From assembly GCF_009299475.1 (NCBI RefSeq), contig NZ_WBSN01000004.1, positions 112,914 to 176,913 on the forward strand: a stretch of 64,000 nucleotides of DNA, written 5' to 3'. This DNA is from Bifidobacterium avesanii. Lineage in GTDB: Bacteria; Actinomycetota; Actinomycetes; Actinomycetales; Bifidobacteriaceae. Below the pieces are notes generated by a model, which searched no databases, was not told the DNA's origin, and was given only the letters and a program-made list of their open reading frames with translations. The position numbers and the translations under genes were made by a program. Below, piece by piece: positions 15,384 to 28,267 of the stretch (the stretch's first letter is position 1; the number at the start of each line of letters is the position of its first letter).

Positions 15384-15457
15384 CGGCAAACGGCGACGAA
15401 CGGCAAACGGTGACGAACGGCAACGAACATCAGCAAGAGAAGGAGCGAACGAACCCC

Positions 15458-17005
15458 ATGAACGCGAACGAACCCTCGCCTTTGCGATTCCGCGGCAAGG
15501 TCGACTTCCAGTCGCACTACCTGCCGCCCGCGTACCTCGAATTCCTGCGCGAGCATTACCCGGGGAACCCGGACGGCTATCCCACGCCCGACTACTGGAC
15601 CATGGACTGGCAGCGCGAGAAGATGGACCTGCTCGGCATCGGCTACGCGCTTCTGGAACTCTCCTCGCCCAACGTCTTCCTGCCGCAGGTGGGCGACTGC
15701 CTGCGGCTCGCGCGGGCGGTCAACGACCAGGGCGCGGCGATGGCGGAATCGGATCCGAGCCGGTTCGGTCTGATCGCCACGCTGCCGCTGCCGTGGACCG
15801 AGGCGTCCGTCGGCGAAGCCCGGCGCGCGCTCGACGAGCTCGGGGCGGACGGCGTGGGCGTGACGACCAACCACCACGGCGTCTACTTGGGCGACCCCCG
15901 GCTCGATCCCGTGATGCGCGAGCTGGACGACCGGGGCGCGATGGCGATCATCCACCCCACCGCGCCGCCCGTGACCGTGCCCGGCGCATGCGACGGACTG
16001 GCCCTGCCCGCCTTCGAATACTTCGTGGAGACCACGCGCGCCTTCGCCAACATGGTGCTCAACGACACGTTCGCCAAATTCCCGAACGTCCGTTGGGTGG
16101 TGCCGCACGCCGGCGCGTTCGCGTCGATCCTCGCCGACCGGTTCGACGGCTTCGCGCTCATGCTCCGCTTCGCCGATCCGGACCGCAGGGCCGACTACAT
16201 GGCCGCGATGGCCCACGTGTACTTCGACCTCGCCGGATTCAGCGAACCCAAGCAGCTCGGAGACCTGCTGGACAACGTGCCGGACACGCACCTGCTCTAC
16301 GGTTCGGACACGCCCTACACGCCCATCGAGGCGGTGCTGGGGCAGGCGCGGGCGCTGGAGGGCACGGACAAGCTCACCGAGGCGCAGAAGCGCATGATGT
16401 TCACCGGCAACGCGCTCGCGGTCAATCCGAAGCTGGCGTCCGTCCCGGACCTTGCGCGGGCGGCCGTCGAACCGGCTCCGGCCGTCGAACCGGCTCCGGA
16501 TGCGGCAGGGGAGCGCGCGCAGGGACGCCGCGAACGCCGGCACGTCCGGCTGCTGCGCGACCTCTTCCCGCGCAGGCGCGTCAGCGTGCCCGTACCCGTG
16601 CCGCCGCACGAGGCCGTCCCGAAGATCGCCGACGCGGTCGCCGAGGCCGCATCCGTCCGGTTCGCCCCCGACCCCGGCGACGATCCCGCGCTCGTCGGGC
16701 GCTATGTGGCGAAGATCGCCTCCCCGGTGGGCGCGATCACCGTCCCCGTCATCATCTGCTACGACGACGCAACGCGCGCCACGTTCCACGGCAAGGCCAA
16801 GGTGATGGGCCGCGTGGCGTCCTTCCGCGACGGCCGGCGCGACGGTCCGCTGCACACGTTCGGCGTCTCGGTGCGGCTGCCCTTCGGCATGCTGGACGTG
16901 CGCCTCGAGGCGTCGCTCGGCGCGGACGGCCGCGTGACCGGACGGGCCGTCGCCCCGAACCGCAAGCCGATGGCGCTGACCGGCCGGCGGGTGGAGCGGA
17001 TATAG
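15458..17005 (+). CDS. amidohydrolase-2 family protein with extra C-terminal domain
   Basis: A 515-residue protein. Residues 10-330 follow the ACMSD-like amidohydrolase fold: VDFQSHYLPP at about 14, HPTAPP at about 166, PHAGAFAS near 218 and YGSDTPYTP near 281. The usual metal-binding H-x-H at the N-terminus reads Q-S-H, so the first ligand is changed. A linker with AVEPAP twice (an exact 18-bp tandem repeat at 16463-16498) leads to a separate domain of about 160 residues that I do not recognise. Related enzymes decarboxylate or hydrolyse cyclic acids; activity here is uncertain. AAGGAG lies about 13 bases before ATG 15458. It follows the FtsX permease by 74 bases and may share its transcript. 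Confidence 0.75.
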   Translation: MNANEPSPLRFRGKVDFQSHYLPPAYLEFLREHYPGNPDGYPTPDYWTMDWQREKMDLLGIGYALLELSSPNVFLPQVGDCLRLARAVNDQGAAMAESDPSRFGLIATLPLPWTEASVGEARRALDELGADGVGVTTNHHGVYLGDPRLDPVMRELDDRGAMAIIHPTAPPVTVPGACDGLALPAFEYFVETTRAFANMVLNDTFAKFPNVRWVVPHAGAFASILADRFDGFALMLRFADPDRRADYMAAMAHVYFDLAGFSEPKQLGDLLDNVPDTHLLYGSDTPYTPIEAVLGQARALEGTDKLTEAQKRMMFTGNALAVNPKLASVPDLARAAVEPAPAVEPAPDAAGERAQGRRERRHVRLLRDLFPRRRVSVPVPVPPHEAVPKIADAVAEAASVRFAPDPGDDPALVGRYVAKIASPVGAITVPVIICYDDATRATFHGKAKVMGRVASFRDGRRDGPLHTFGVSVRLPFGMLDVRLEASLGADGRVTGRAVAPNRKPMALTGRRVERI

Positions 17006-17016
17006 CGCATATGCTA
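17003..17016 (+). promoter_or_regulatory. imperfect palindrome upstream of the HTH-MNT gene
   Basis: TAGCGCATATGCTA has outer arms TAGC/GCTA and overlaps the stop codon of the amidohydrolase gene, ten bases before the MntA-like start. TATGCT could be a -10 box. Toxin-antitoxin operons are usually autorepressed by the antitoxin, and the adjacent protein has a helix-turn-helix domain. Confidence 0.35.
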
Positions 17017-17026
17017 TGGTGATGCC

Positions 17027-17560
17027 ATGAAATCGATCGCGGAACTGCGTGCGGACCGGCTGCGGGCCGGATTGAGCCAAAGGCGCGTGGCCGAGGCCAT
17101 GGGCACCACGCAGTCCGCGCTGTCGCGCGCCGAACGGGAGGGCAACCCCACGCAGTCGTTCCTGCGAAGGTATGAGGATGCGCTGTCCGGGCTGACCGTC
17201 TTGGATCCGGCCGATAATCCGGCGGCGTCCGCTTCGGACAGCGTGCTGGAGATCGCCACAATGCGCATGATCGCGGGCGACATCGCGCGCCGCCATCACG
17301 TCGCCGAGCTGTACATATATGGCTCCGTCGCGCGCGGCGAGGCCCGCCCCGATTCCGACGTGGACCTGCTCTACCGCATGGAGCCGGGTGCGCCCCGCGG
17401 CATGACGGCCATGCGGGCGCTGAGCGACGACCTGTCCGCGGCGCTGGGGCGCAAAGTGTCGTTGACGTCATACGATTCCCTGCTGCGCCACGCCGCGGAC
17501 AGCCGTGCCAGCCGTCGGTTCCTCGACCACATCCGCCCCGATCTGGTCAAGGTGGCGTGA
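17027..17560 (+). CDS. mntA: HTH-MNT nucleotidyltransferase antitoxin (MntA-like)
   Basis: A 177-residue fusion. Residues 5-60 are an XRE-type helix-turn-helix (RLRAGLSQRRVAEAMGTTQS), and 85-175 are a minimal nucleotidyltransferase with the GSx10DxD pattern in YGSVARGEARPDSDVDLLY. In MntA/HepT modules the nucleotidyltransferase AMPylates a tyrosine of the HEPN toxin and so blocks it. The HTH would add operon autoregulation. The stop overlaps the start of the HEPN gene by one base (TGATG), typical for such pairs. The gene order (antitoxin first) and all key residues are intact, so the pair is probably active. The symbol is given by family resemblance. Confidence 0.85.
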   Translation: MKSIAELRADRLRAGLSQRRVAEAMGTTQSALSRAEREGNPTQSFLRRYEDALSGLTVLDPADNPAASASDSVLEIATMRMIAGDIARRHHVAELYIYGSVARGEARPDSDVDLLYRMEPGAPRGMTAMRALSDDLSAALGRKVSLTSYDSLLRHAADSRASRRFLDHIRPDLVKVA

Positions 17561-17922
17561 TGGGAACGCACGCCGACCAGCGGTTCCGCGACGAAACCAC
17601 CCTCATCCGGCTGCTCGAGCACCTCGACCACGCCATGGAGGATCTGGGACGGGTTCCATCCGCGGACGCGCTCGTCGCCGACCGTGTGCTGCTCAATTCG
17701 GTGGCCATGGAAATGACGCAGGCGCAGGAGTGCGCGCGTCGACTGTCCGATGCGTTCCGGGAGGAAATGCCGCGGCTGCCATGGGGAGAGCTGCGTGCGC
17801 TGCGCAACGCACTGGTCCACGACTACGATGAAATCGACGTCGAATCGCTGTATGACACGGTGAGCGGGGACATTCCGAAGCTCGCCGCGGAGCTCCGGCC
17901 GGTCGTGGACGCCATCGCGTGA
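17560..17922 (+). CDS. hepT: HEPN-domain toxin (HepT-like RNase)
   Basis: A 120-residue all-helical HEPN protein of the DUF86 type. The RNase motif RX4HXY is present as RNALVHDY near residues 86-93, with the tyrosine that MntA enzymes modify. HepT toxins cut RNA when not AMPylated. ATG 17560 overlaps the stop of the MNT gene, so translation is coupled. The module stands between the amidohydrolase gene and a sugar-epimerase-like gene, away from the other defence genes at 32-42 kb. Protective function against phage is known for some relatives and is only inferred here. Confidence 0.85.
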   Translation: MGTHADQRFRDETTLIRLLEHLDHAMEDLGRVPSADALVADRVLLNSVAMEMTQAQECARRLSDAFREEMPRLPWGELRALRNALVHDYDEIDVESLYDTVSGDIPKLAAELRPVVDAIA

Positions 17923-18059
17923 GCGCTCGGCTGCGCATGCCCGCAAGAAATCGGTTTCACACCATGGGCGTGTCTGACGTATGCTGGCATGCGTAGCCTT
18001 GACGCGCAAGGCAATCCCCGAGTCGGGGCAGGATCAGGACAGGATCAAGGAGGACCGTC

Positions 18060-19163
18060 ATGCCGATCGACAACCGCAACAACACAGCCGCCCGGGCCGC
18101 CATGCTCGCCCGCGTGGGCAGCGTGCAGCAGGCCGCCTACGCGCGACCCATCGAGTATCAGGAGGGCCGCGCCCACGGCCTCAAGGCGATCGAGGTGAAG
18201 AACGGGCCGCTGCGCTTCATGTCCATGGCCGACCGTGCGCTCGACGTGGCGCAGATCGAATACCGCGGCGAGAACCTCACGTTCCTGTCCAAGCCGGGCC
18301 TCAACGGCCGCAACCAGTTCGACACCAACGGGCTCGAGGCGCAGCGGTCCATCATGGGCGGCCTGTTCTTCACCTGCGGCTTCGAGAACATCTGCGCCCC
18401 GTACGTCACGCCCGCGGGTTCGAAGTACCCGGCCGGCAGCTACCCGATGCACGGGCGCATCCGCACCACGCCCGCCGAGCACGTCTCCTCGGACGCTCGC
18501 TGGACGGAGAACGGCGACTACGTGCTGGAGGTCTCCGGCGAGATGCGCGAGGCCGAGCTGTTCGGCGAGAACATGGTCCTGCGCCGGCGCATCACCAGCG
18601 TGTACGGCACGCCGTCCATCACCGTCGAGGACGAGGTGATCAACGAGAGCTTCCGCGACGAGCCGCTCATGTGGATGTACCACTGCAACTTCGGCTGGCC
18701 CCTGCTGGACGAGGGCGCCGAGGTGGTCATCCCGAGCCTCAAGGCCACGCCGCGCGACGAGACGACCGCCGCGGACGACACCCCGTGGAGCGAGATCGGC
18801 GCGCCGGTGGAGAACAGGCCGGAGAGCGTGTACCTGCACGAGCTCGCGGCGGACGCGGACGGCCACAGCTTCGCCGGCGTCGTCAACCGCAAACTGGGCC
18901 TCGGCGTGGTGATCGACTTCGCCGCCGCCGACTTCCCGTACTTCATGGAGTGGAAGTCCATGGGCGCGGGGGACTACGTGGTCGGCCTCGAGCCGTCGAA
19001 CTCCAGCGTCCTCGGCCGCGGCTGGCACGAGGAGCGCGGCGACCTGCATACAATCGCCCCGCAGACGAGCGAGCGCAAGACCGTCGCGTTCACCGTGATC
19101 GAGGGGGAGACCGCCATCGACGCGCTGACCGCCCGCCGCGACGCGCTCGTCGGCAAGGCGTGA
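18060..19163 (+). CDS. DUF4432 family aldose-1-epimerase-like protein
   Basis: A 367-residue protein of the galactose-mutarotase superfamily, DUF4432 branch. Visible pieces are GLKAIEVKNGPLRFMSMADRALDV, a stretch with a conserved GGLFFTCGFENICAP, PMHGRIRTTPAE, MYHCNFGWPLL and the C-terminal YFMEWKSMGAGDYVVGLEPSN. Such proteins bind a sugar in a beta-sandwich cleft; the histidines in MHGR and MYHCNFGWP are likely acid/base residues. Function is probably interconversion of sugar anomers, substrate unknown. AAGGAGG precedes ATG 18060. It is a single-gene unit with no transporter or sugar kinase nearby. Confidence 0.8.
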   Translation: MPIDNRNNTAARAAMLARVGSVQQAAYARPIEYQEGRAHGLKAIEVKNGPLRFMSMADRALDVAQIEYRGENLTFLSKPGLNGRNQFDTNGLEAQRSIMGGLFFTCGFENICAPYVTPAGSKYPAGSYPMHGRIRTTPAEHVSSDARWTENGDYVLEVSGEMREAELFGENMVLRRRITSVYGTPSITVEDEVINESFRDEPLMWMYHCNFGWPLLDEGAEVVIPSLKATPRDETTAADDTPWSEIGAPVENRPESVYLHELAADADGHSFAGVVNRKLGLGVVIDFAAADFPYFMEWKSMGAGDYVVGLEPSNSSVLGRGWHEERGDLHTIAPQTSERKTVAFTVIEGETAIDALTARRDALVGKA

Positions 19164-19496
19164 TGTCTCACCGGCAGGGCGCGAACCTCGCCGCGTTCGT
19201 GCCGCTGCTGGCCATCTGCCGTGACGCTCCGCCGTCAGGGCGTGAACGGTGTGAACGGCAGTGATGTTCCGCCGCAAGGCATGAGCGGCATGGCGCCCGG
19301 CGGCAAGGTGACCACGCGCCGCCCGGCCGCAGGACGTGGTGGCATGGCCCACTGCAACCCCGGCAACAAGGTGTGGCACCCGTCCGCAAGATGTGGTACC
19401 CGGCGGTACCGGCGGCAAGTGGCGGCATCGGGCTGCATCGGGCCGCGTCCGGCTGACATGACGGGCCGCATCGTACCGATTTGACGGGCTGAAAAC
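19164..19496. other. non-coding GC-rich stretch
   Basis: No convincing gene. Short repeated pieces occur, such as GCGGCAAGGTG, GGCATGGC and (GTG)GTACCCGGCGGTACC, which make several short frames open by chance. It precedes the hairpin at 19497. Confidence 0.4.
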
Positions 19497-19570
19497 GACG
19501 AAATCCGGTCTTCCAAGCGCCAAACCGACGCCATTGCGGGGGTTTGACGCTTGGAATCGCGGATTTCGTC
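19497..19570. repeat. nested hairpin element
   Basis: Outer arms GACGAAATCCG (19497-19507) and CGGATTTCGTC (19560-19570) match perfectly. Inner arms CCAAGCGCCAAACC (19513-19526) and GGTTTGACGCTTGG (19541-19554) match at 13 of 14. The 5-base internal loops are symmetric. The structure is too large for an ordinary terminator and resembles the other hairpin elements in this window. Confidence 0.75.
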
Positions 19571-19785
19571 CGTTTGGGCCCGCAATTCCGCGGGGACGGG
19601 CCGAACGTGATGGGAATGCGGGAATGCGGGAATGCACGGGATGCGCGCGAGGGACGCTCCCGGAATGCGACGGGACGACGTGAGGCCGACGAGAATGAGC
19701 GGCCGGTGGGGGAGGACGCGCCGGACGTCCCGCAACTGCGGCCGGTGGTGCGGGGGAGCGCGCCGCCGGCGCGCGAAACGGGGTA

Positions 19786-19845
19786 TTGACTTTTGCCCGT
19801 ACTCGGTATATGGACGCCGAAACGTGTTTGACATCCCCGGGATGT
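19786..19845 (+). promoter_or_regulatory. gltB promoter region with a perfect 15-bp palindrome
   Basis: TTGACT (19786-19791) with TATATG (19807-19812) is one possible promoter, with a short 15-bp spacer. A second -35-like TTGACA (19828-19833) runs into the palindrome ACATCCCCGGGATGT (19831-19845), seven-base arms around one C. The palindrome lies about 120 bases upstream of the gltB start and is a good operator candidate. Confidence 0.5.
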
Positions 19846-19963
19846 ACGCTGACTACGCATTATCCAAAGAACCGCGGTTTGTCAAGACCTTTGCCGAGAC
19901 TTCGTGCGAGATTTCGCCAAGGCTTTGCCAAGACGCCGCCAAAACGAGTCGAAGGTGGTTTCG

Positions 19964-24535
<4,572 letters not shown>

Positions 24536-24536
24536 C

Positions 24537-26069
24537 ATGGGAGATCCCAGAGGATTCCTGAAGGTCCGCACCCGTCGCGAGCTGGCCGAGCGCCCGGTCG
24601 CCGAGCGCATCAAGGACTGGCTTGACGTCCACGCCGAGTCCGGCCTGCAGCCGTGGACCACCGAACAGGCGGCCCGCTGCATGGACTGCGGCACCCCGTT
24701 CTGCATGTCCGGCTGCCCGCTGGGCAACATCATCCCCGAGTTCAACGATCTGGTGCGTCAGGAGAAGTGGGAGGACGCCTACAACCGCCTGTCGATGACC
24801 AACAACTTCCCGGAGGTCACCGGCCGCATCTGCCCGGCCCTGTGCGAGCAGGCCTGCGTGCTCGGCATCCACCAGCCGCCGACCATGATCAAGAACGACG
24901 AGGTCACCATCATCGACCAGGCGTGGGGCCTCGACTACGTCAAGCCCCTGCCACCGCAGCGCCTGACCGACCAGACCGTCGCGGTCGTCGGCTCCGGCCC
25001 CGCGGGCCTCGCCTGCGCCCAGCAGCTCACCCGCGCCGGCCACACGGTCGTCGTGTACGAGCGCGACGACGCCATCGGCGGCCTCATGCGCTACGGCATC
25101 CCGAACTTCAAGCTCGACAAGCGCCTGCTCGACCGCCGCGTGGAGCAGATGGAGGCCGAGGGCACCCGCTTCCGCACCGGCGTGGAGATCGGCAAGGACA
25201 TCTCGTGGGATGACCTGCGCTCCCGCTACGACGCCGTCGTTGTGGCCATCGGCTCCACCGTGCCGCGCGACATGAAGATCCCCGGCCGCGAGCTCGACGG
25301 CATCCACTTCGCCATGGAGTACCTGCCCGACGCCACCCGCCGCGTGTACGGCGTCAAGCCCGTGCACGGCATCGACGCCAAGGACAAGCACGTCATCGTC
25401 ATCGGCGGCGGCGACACCGGCTCCGACTGCCTCGGCACCGCCATCCGCCAGGGCGCCAAGGACGTCACCGTGCTGCAGATCATGCCCAAGGAGCCGAGCT
25501 CCCGCCCGGACAACGCCCCGTGGCCCACGTTCGCGCGCCTGTACCAGAAGACCTCCTCCATGGAGGAGGGCGGCACCTACGTGTACAGCACCGACTCGGT
25601 GAACTTCGTCGGCTCCGAGGAGGAGCAGGCCCGCGTGCGCATCGAGAACTCCACCGCCTCCGAGGGCTTCGTGGCGGACGAGCACGGCCACGTGACCGGC
25701 CTCAAGGTCGTGAACGTCGCCCCCGGCGAGAACGGCCCGTTCACCCGCCAGCCCGGCACCGAGCGCGTACTGCCCGCCGATCTGGTGCTCATCTCCGTGG
25801 GCTTCCTGCACCCGGACACCACCACCCTCGTGGACCAGCTGCCCGTGGAGCTCGACGGCCGCGGCAACGTGGCCCGCAACGACGGCTTCGCCACCTCGCA
25901 GGACGGCGTGTTCGCCTGCGGCGACGCCGGGCGCGGCCAGAGCCTCGTGGTGTGGGCCATCTCCGAGGGCCGCTCCTGCGCGGCCGCGGTGGACAAGTAC
26001 CTCACCGGCTCCACCGAGCTGCCGGCGCCCATCACCGCCTCGCAGCGGCCGATGATGCTGCCGCGCTGA
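24537..26069 (+). CDS. gltD: glutamate synthase small subunit
   Basis: A 510-residue beta chain that takes electrons from NADPH and passes them to GltB. Cysteines for two 4Fe-4S clusters are visible near the N-terminus (CMDCGTPFCMSGCPLGN and CPALCEQACVLG). The FAD-binding glycine motif is VVGSGPAGLACAQQL near residue 150, and the NADPH-binding one is VIGGGDTGSDCLGTA near 285. The C-terminal FAD contact GVFACGDAGRGQSLVVWAI is intact. The gene starts one base after the gltB stop codon, with GGAGCC as ribosome site. A strong terminator follows. Confidence 0.95.
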   Translation: MGDPRGFLKVRTRRELAERPVAERIKDWLDVHAESGLQPWTTEQAARCMDCGTPFCMSGCPLGNIIPEFNDLVRQEKWEDAYNRLSMTNNFPEVTGRICPALCEQACVLGIHQPPTMIKNDEVTIIDQAWGLDYVKPLPPQRLTDQTVAVVGSGPAGLACAQQLTRAGHTVVVYERDDAIGGLMRYGIPNFKLDKRLLDRRVEQMEAEGTRFRTGVEIGKDISWDDLRSRYDAVVVAIGSTVPRDMKIPGRELDGIHFAMEYLPDATRRVYGVKPVHGIDAKDKHVIVIGGGDTGSDCLGTAIRQGAKDVTVLQIMPKEPSSRPDNAPWPTFARLYQKTSSMEEGGTYVYSTDSVNFVGSEEEQARVRIENSTASEGFVADEHGHVTGLKVVNVAPGENGPFTRQPGTERVLPADLVLISVGFLHPDTTTLVDQLPVELDGRGNVARNDGFATSQDGVFACGDAGRGQSLVVWAISEGRSCAAAVDKYLTGSTELPAPITASQRPMMLPR

Positions 26070-26115
26070 GCGAGCTGGCGTTTGGCGTCTACGCGAGAAT
26101 AGTCGCCATCCCATG

Positions 26116-26151
26116 AAGGTCCTGCGGTACAGTATTCCGCAGGACCTTTTT
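26116..26151 (+). terminator. intrinsic terminator after gltBD
   Basis: AAGGTCCTGCGG (26116-26127) pairs perfectly with CCGCAGGACCTT (26137-26148), followed by a T-run to 26151. A classic Rho-independent terminator. Confidence 0.85.
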
Positions 26152-26193
26152 CGTGAACCGTCACGAACAGTCGTGAACCAAAGGAGTGTTTCC

Positions 26194-26670
26194 ATGCCCA
26201 ATCGTGCCGAACGGCGCGCCGCCGCCAAGAGGGAGAAGCGCGGGATCCCGCAGCAGTACGACCGCACGCGCGGTCGCGGCCGCGCCAACATGGTCGACGA
26301 GTACGCGCTGCAGGAGAAGTCCCGCCGACTGCAGGAGGGCATCGACGACTCCGGCCCGTGGAAGCCGACCGCCCGCACCGAGGACGTGGAGTCCGAGACC
26401 GAGTACAACGTCAACCCGAACTACCGCAACCCGTCCAAGGGGCTGACCGCGCCGAGCAGCGCGCGCGGCTGGTTCCGCGCCGTGAGCTGGACGCTCATCG
26501 CGCTGGCCATCATCGGATTCTTCGTGGTCATGTGGGTGCCCAACGCGCCCATGTGGGCCATCATCACGGTGTCCGCGGTGTTCGCGGTCGGCGTGCTGAG
26601 CCTGTTCTTCGTGGCCGCCAAGTCGCCGCGCGAGAACCCCAACGTGGACGCGCACGGCACCGCCGTGTGA
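26194..26670 (+). CDS. small membrane protein (158 aa)
   Basis: A 158-residue protein with a basic N-terminus (RAERRAAAKREKRG), a hydrophilic middle and two transmembrane helices at about 96-116 (SWTLIALAIIGFFVVMWV) and 119-141 (WAIITVSAVFAVGVLSLFF). The tail is short and cytosolic or extracytosolic. No known family is recognised. Similar conserved two-helix proteins occur in bifidobacteria without assigned role. ATG 26194 has AAAGGAGTG upstream; an in-frame extension back to 26113 runs into the terminator and is discarded. It is a single gene between two terminators. Confidence 0.75.
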   Translation: MPNRAERRAAAKREKRGIPQQYDRTRGRGRANMVDEYALQEKSRRLQEGIDDSGPWKPTARTEDVESETEYNVNPNYRNPSKGLTAPSSARGWFRAVSWTLIALAIIGFFVVMWVPNAPMWAIITVSAVFAVGVLSLFFVAAKSPRENPNVDAHGTAV

Positions 26671-26722
26671 CGGCCGGCCCGCGGATCCGTTAGGTTGCGG
26701 GGCCGCATCCCGTCTTCGCCGC

Positions 26723-26785
26723 ATCCCGTCTTCGGGCCGCTATGGCCGTTAGAGCCGTCGCGGCCGTCCGAAGGCGGGATTTTTC
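26723..26785 (+). terminator. terminator after the small membrane protein gene
   Basis: ATCCCGTCTTCGG (26723-26735) pairs with CCGAAGGCGGGAT (26768-26780) with one G-T pair, plus a nested GGCCGC/GCGGCC stem, followed by TTTTT. Confidence 0.75.
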
Positions 26786-26883
26786 ATGTCCGCTTTTGCC
26801 GCGTGTTGCCGCGTCGCATCCCCAAGTTGCCCTAAAGTTGGTTGTGGTATCGAACCAATCCAATGAAGGAAAGCAGGCATCAG

Positions 26884-28131
26884 ATGCGTGTTGATATTTT
26901 GTCCCGCGAATACCCGCCGCACGTCTACGGCGGAGCCGGCGTGCACGCCGAGGAGCTTTCGAAGGTGCTGGCCGAGCGCATTGACGTGACCGTGCGCGCG
27001 TTCGACGGCCCCCGCACCGCCGCGGACATCCCCGAGATCCCGAACGCGGCCGAGGCCAAGGGCAGCCTCAAGGTCGTCGGCTACGACACCCCATCCGAGC
27101 TGGCCGACGCCAACCCGGCGCTCAAGACCTTCGGCGTGGACCTCCAGATCGCCAACGACGTGGACGCGGACATCATCCACGCGCACACGTGGTACGCCTG
27201 CCTGGCCGGCTACCTCGCCAAGATGCTGCACGGCACCCCGCTGGTCATCACCGCGCACAGCCTCGAGCCCTTCCGCCCGTGGAAGCGCGAGCAGCTCGGC
27301 GGCGGCTACAACCTGAGCTCTTGGGCCGAGAAGGACGCCTACGAGCACGCCGACCGCGTGATCGCCGTTTCGGGCGGCATGCGCGAGGACATCCTCACCG
27401 CCTACCCGGACATCGACCCGGACAAGGTCGTCGTGGTGCACAACGGCATCACCATGTCCGACTTCGAGACCCCCGCGCCGGACGATCCGGGCTGGAAGGT
27501 CTTCGAGCGCTACAACATCGACCGCTCCAAGCCAACCCTGCTGTTCGTGGGCCGCATCACCCGCCAGAAGGGCCTGCCGTACCTGCTCAAGGCGCTGCAC
27601 CTCATCTCCAAGGACATTCAGGTGGTGCTGTGCGCGGGCGCCCCGGACACCCCGGAGATCGCCGAGGAGGTCAAGACCGCGTTCGTTAAGCTCGACGAGG
27701 AGCGCGGCAACATCGTGTGGATCGAGGAGATGCTGCCCCGCCCGGAGCTCAACGCCCTCGAGCACGGCTGCGACGCGTTCATCTGCCCGTCCATCTACGA
27801 GCCGCTGGGCATCGTGAACCTCGAGGCCATGGCGTGCGGCCTGCCGGTCGTCGCCTCCGCCACGGGCGGCATCCCGGAGGTCGTCGTCGACGGCGAAACC
27901 GGCTACCTTGTGCCGATCGATCAGGTCCACGACGGCACCGGCACCCCGACCGACCCGGACAAGTTCGTGCACGACATGGCCGCCGCGATCGACAAGATCA
28001 TGGCCGATCCGGAGCTCGCCAGGAAGATGGGACAGGCCGGCTACGAGCGCGCCCGCGACCATTTCAGCTGGGAGTCTATCGCCGATCAGACCGTGAAGGT
28101 CTACCAGTCCGTGCTCGACGAGCGCAAGTAG
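26884..28131 (+). CDS. glgA: glycogen synthase, actinobacterial GT4 type
   Basis: A 415-residue GT-B fold glycosyltransferase. REYPPHVYGGAGVHAEEL at residues 5-22 is the sugar-nucleotide loop at the start of the N-terminal Rossmann domain. HAHTWYA and ITAHSLEPFRPWK are typical of the actinobacterial GlgA/GlgM group. FVGRITRQKG opens the C-terminal domain, and the E-x7-E motif is in CPSIYEPLGIVNLEAMACG near 300-320. The protein would extend alpha-1,4-glucan from ADP-glucose or make maltose-1-phosphate, as actinobacterial relatives do; the two cannot be told apart here. GAAGGAAAGCAGG precedes ATG 26884. It is a single gene. Confidence 0.9.
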   Translation: MRVDILSREYPPHVYGGAGVHAEELSKVLAERIDVTVRAFDGPRTAADIPEIPNAAEAKGSLKVVGYDTPSELADANPALKTFGVDLQIANDVDADIIHAHTWYACLAGYLAKMLHGTPLVITAHSLEPFRPWKREQLGGGYNLSSWAEKDAYEHADRVIAVSGGMREDILTAYPDIDPDKVVVVHNGITMSDFETPAPDDPGWKVFERYNIDRSKPTLLFVGRITRQKGLPYLLKALHLISKDIQVVLCAGAPDTPEIAEEVKTAFVKLDEERGNIVWIEEMLPRPELNALEHGCDAFICPSIYEPLGIVNLEAMACGLPVVASATGGIPEVVVDGETGYLVPIDQVHDGTGTPTDPDKFVHDMAAAIDKIMADPELARKMGQAGYERARDHFSWESIADQTVKVYQSVLDERK

Positions 28132-28161
28132 CGGTTCGGCGCGGCTTCGCGCCCCCAAGCC

Positions 28162-28232
28162 GCAAAAGTTGCATATTCCGGCGTTATCGCGCGCAAATCG
28201 GATGCGCAGGCGCCGGAATATGCAACTTTTGC
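28162..28232. repeat. perfect 22-bp hairpin element
   Basis: Bases 28162-28183 and 28211-28232 are exact inverted copies (22 bases, beginning GCAAAAGTTGC) around a 27-base loop that contains CAAATCGGAT. There is no T-run beyond TTTTGC in the stem. It is between glgA and the downstream ABC ATPase gene, whose start is 35 bases later, so it may act as a terminator or leader structure. Confidence 0.8.
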
Positions 28233-28267
28233 ATTTCCATGGTTCCATGCAGGAAAGGACCCAGCCC

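Noticed and set aside
11856..15389. 1177-codon minus-strand frame opposite the FtsX permease
   Set aside because: His/Val/Gly-rich mirror frame of a GC-rich gene; the plus-strand protein has clear domains.
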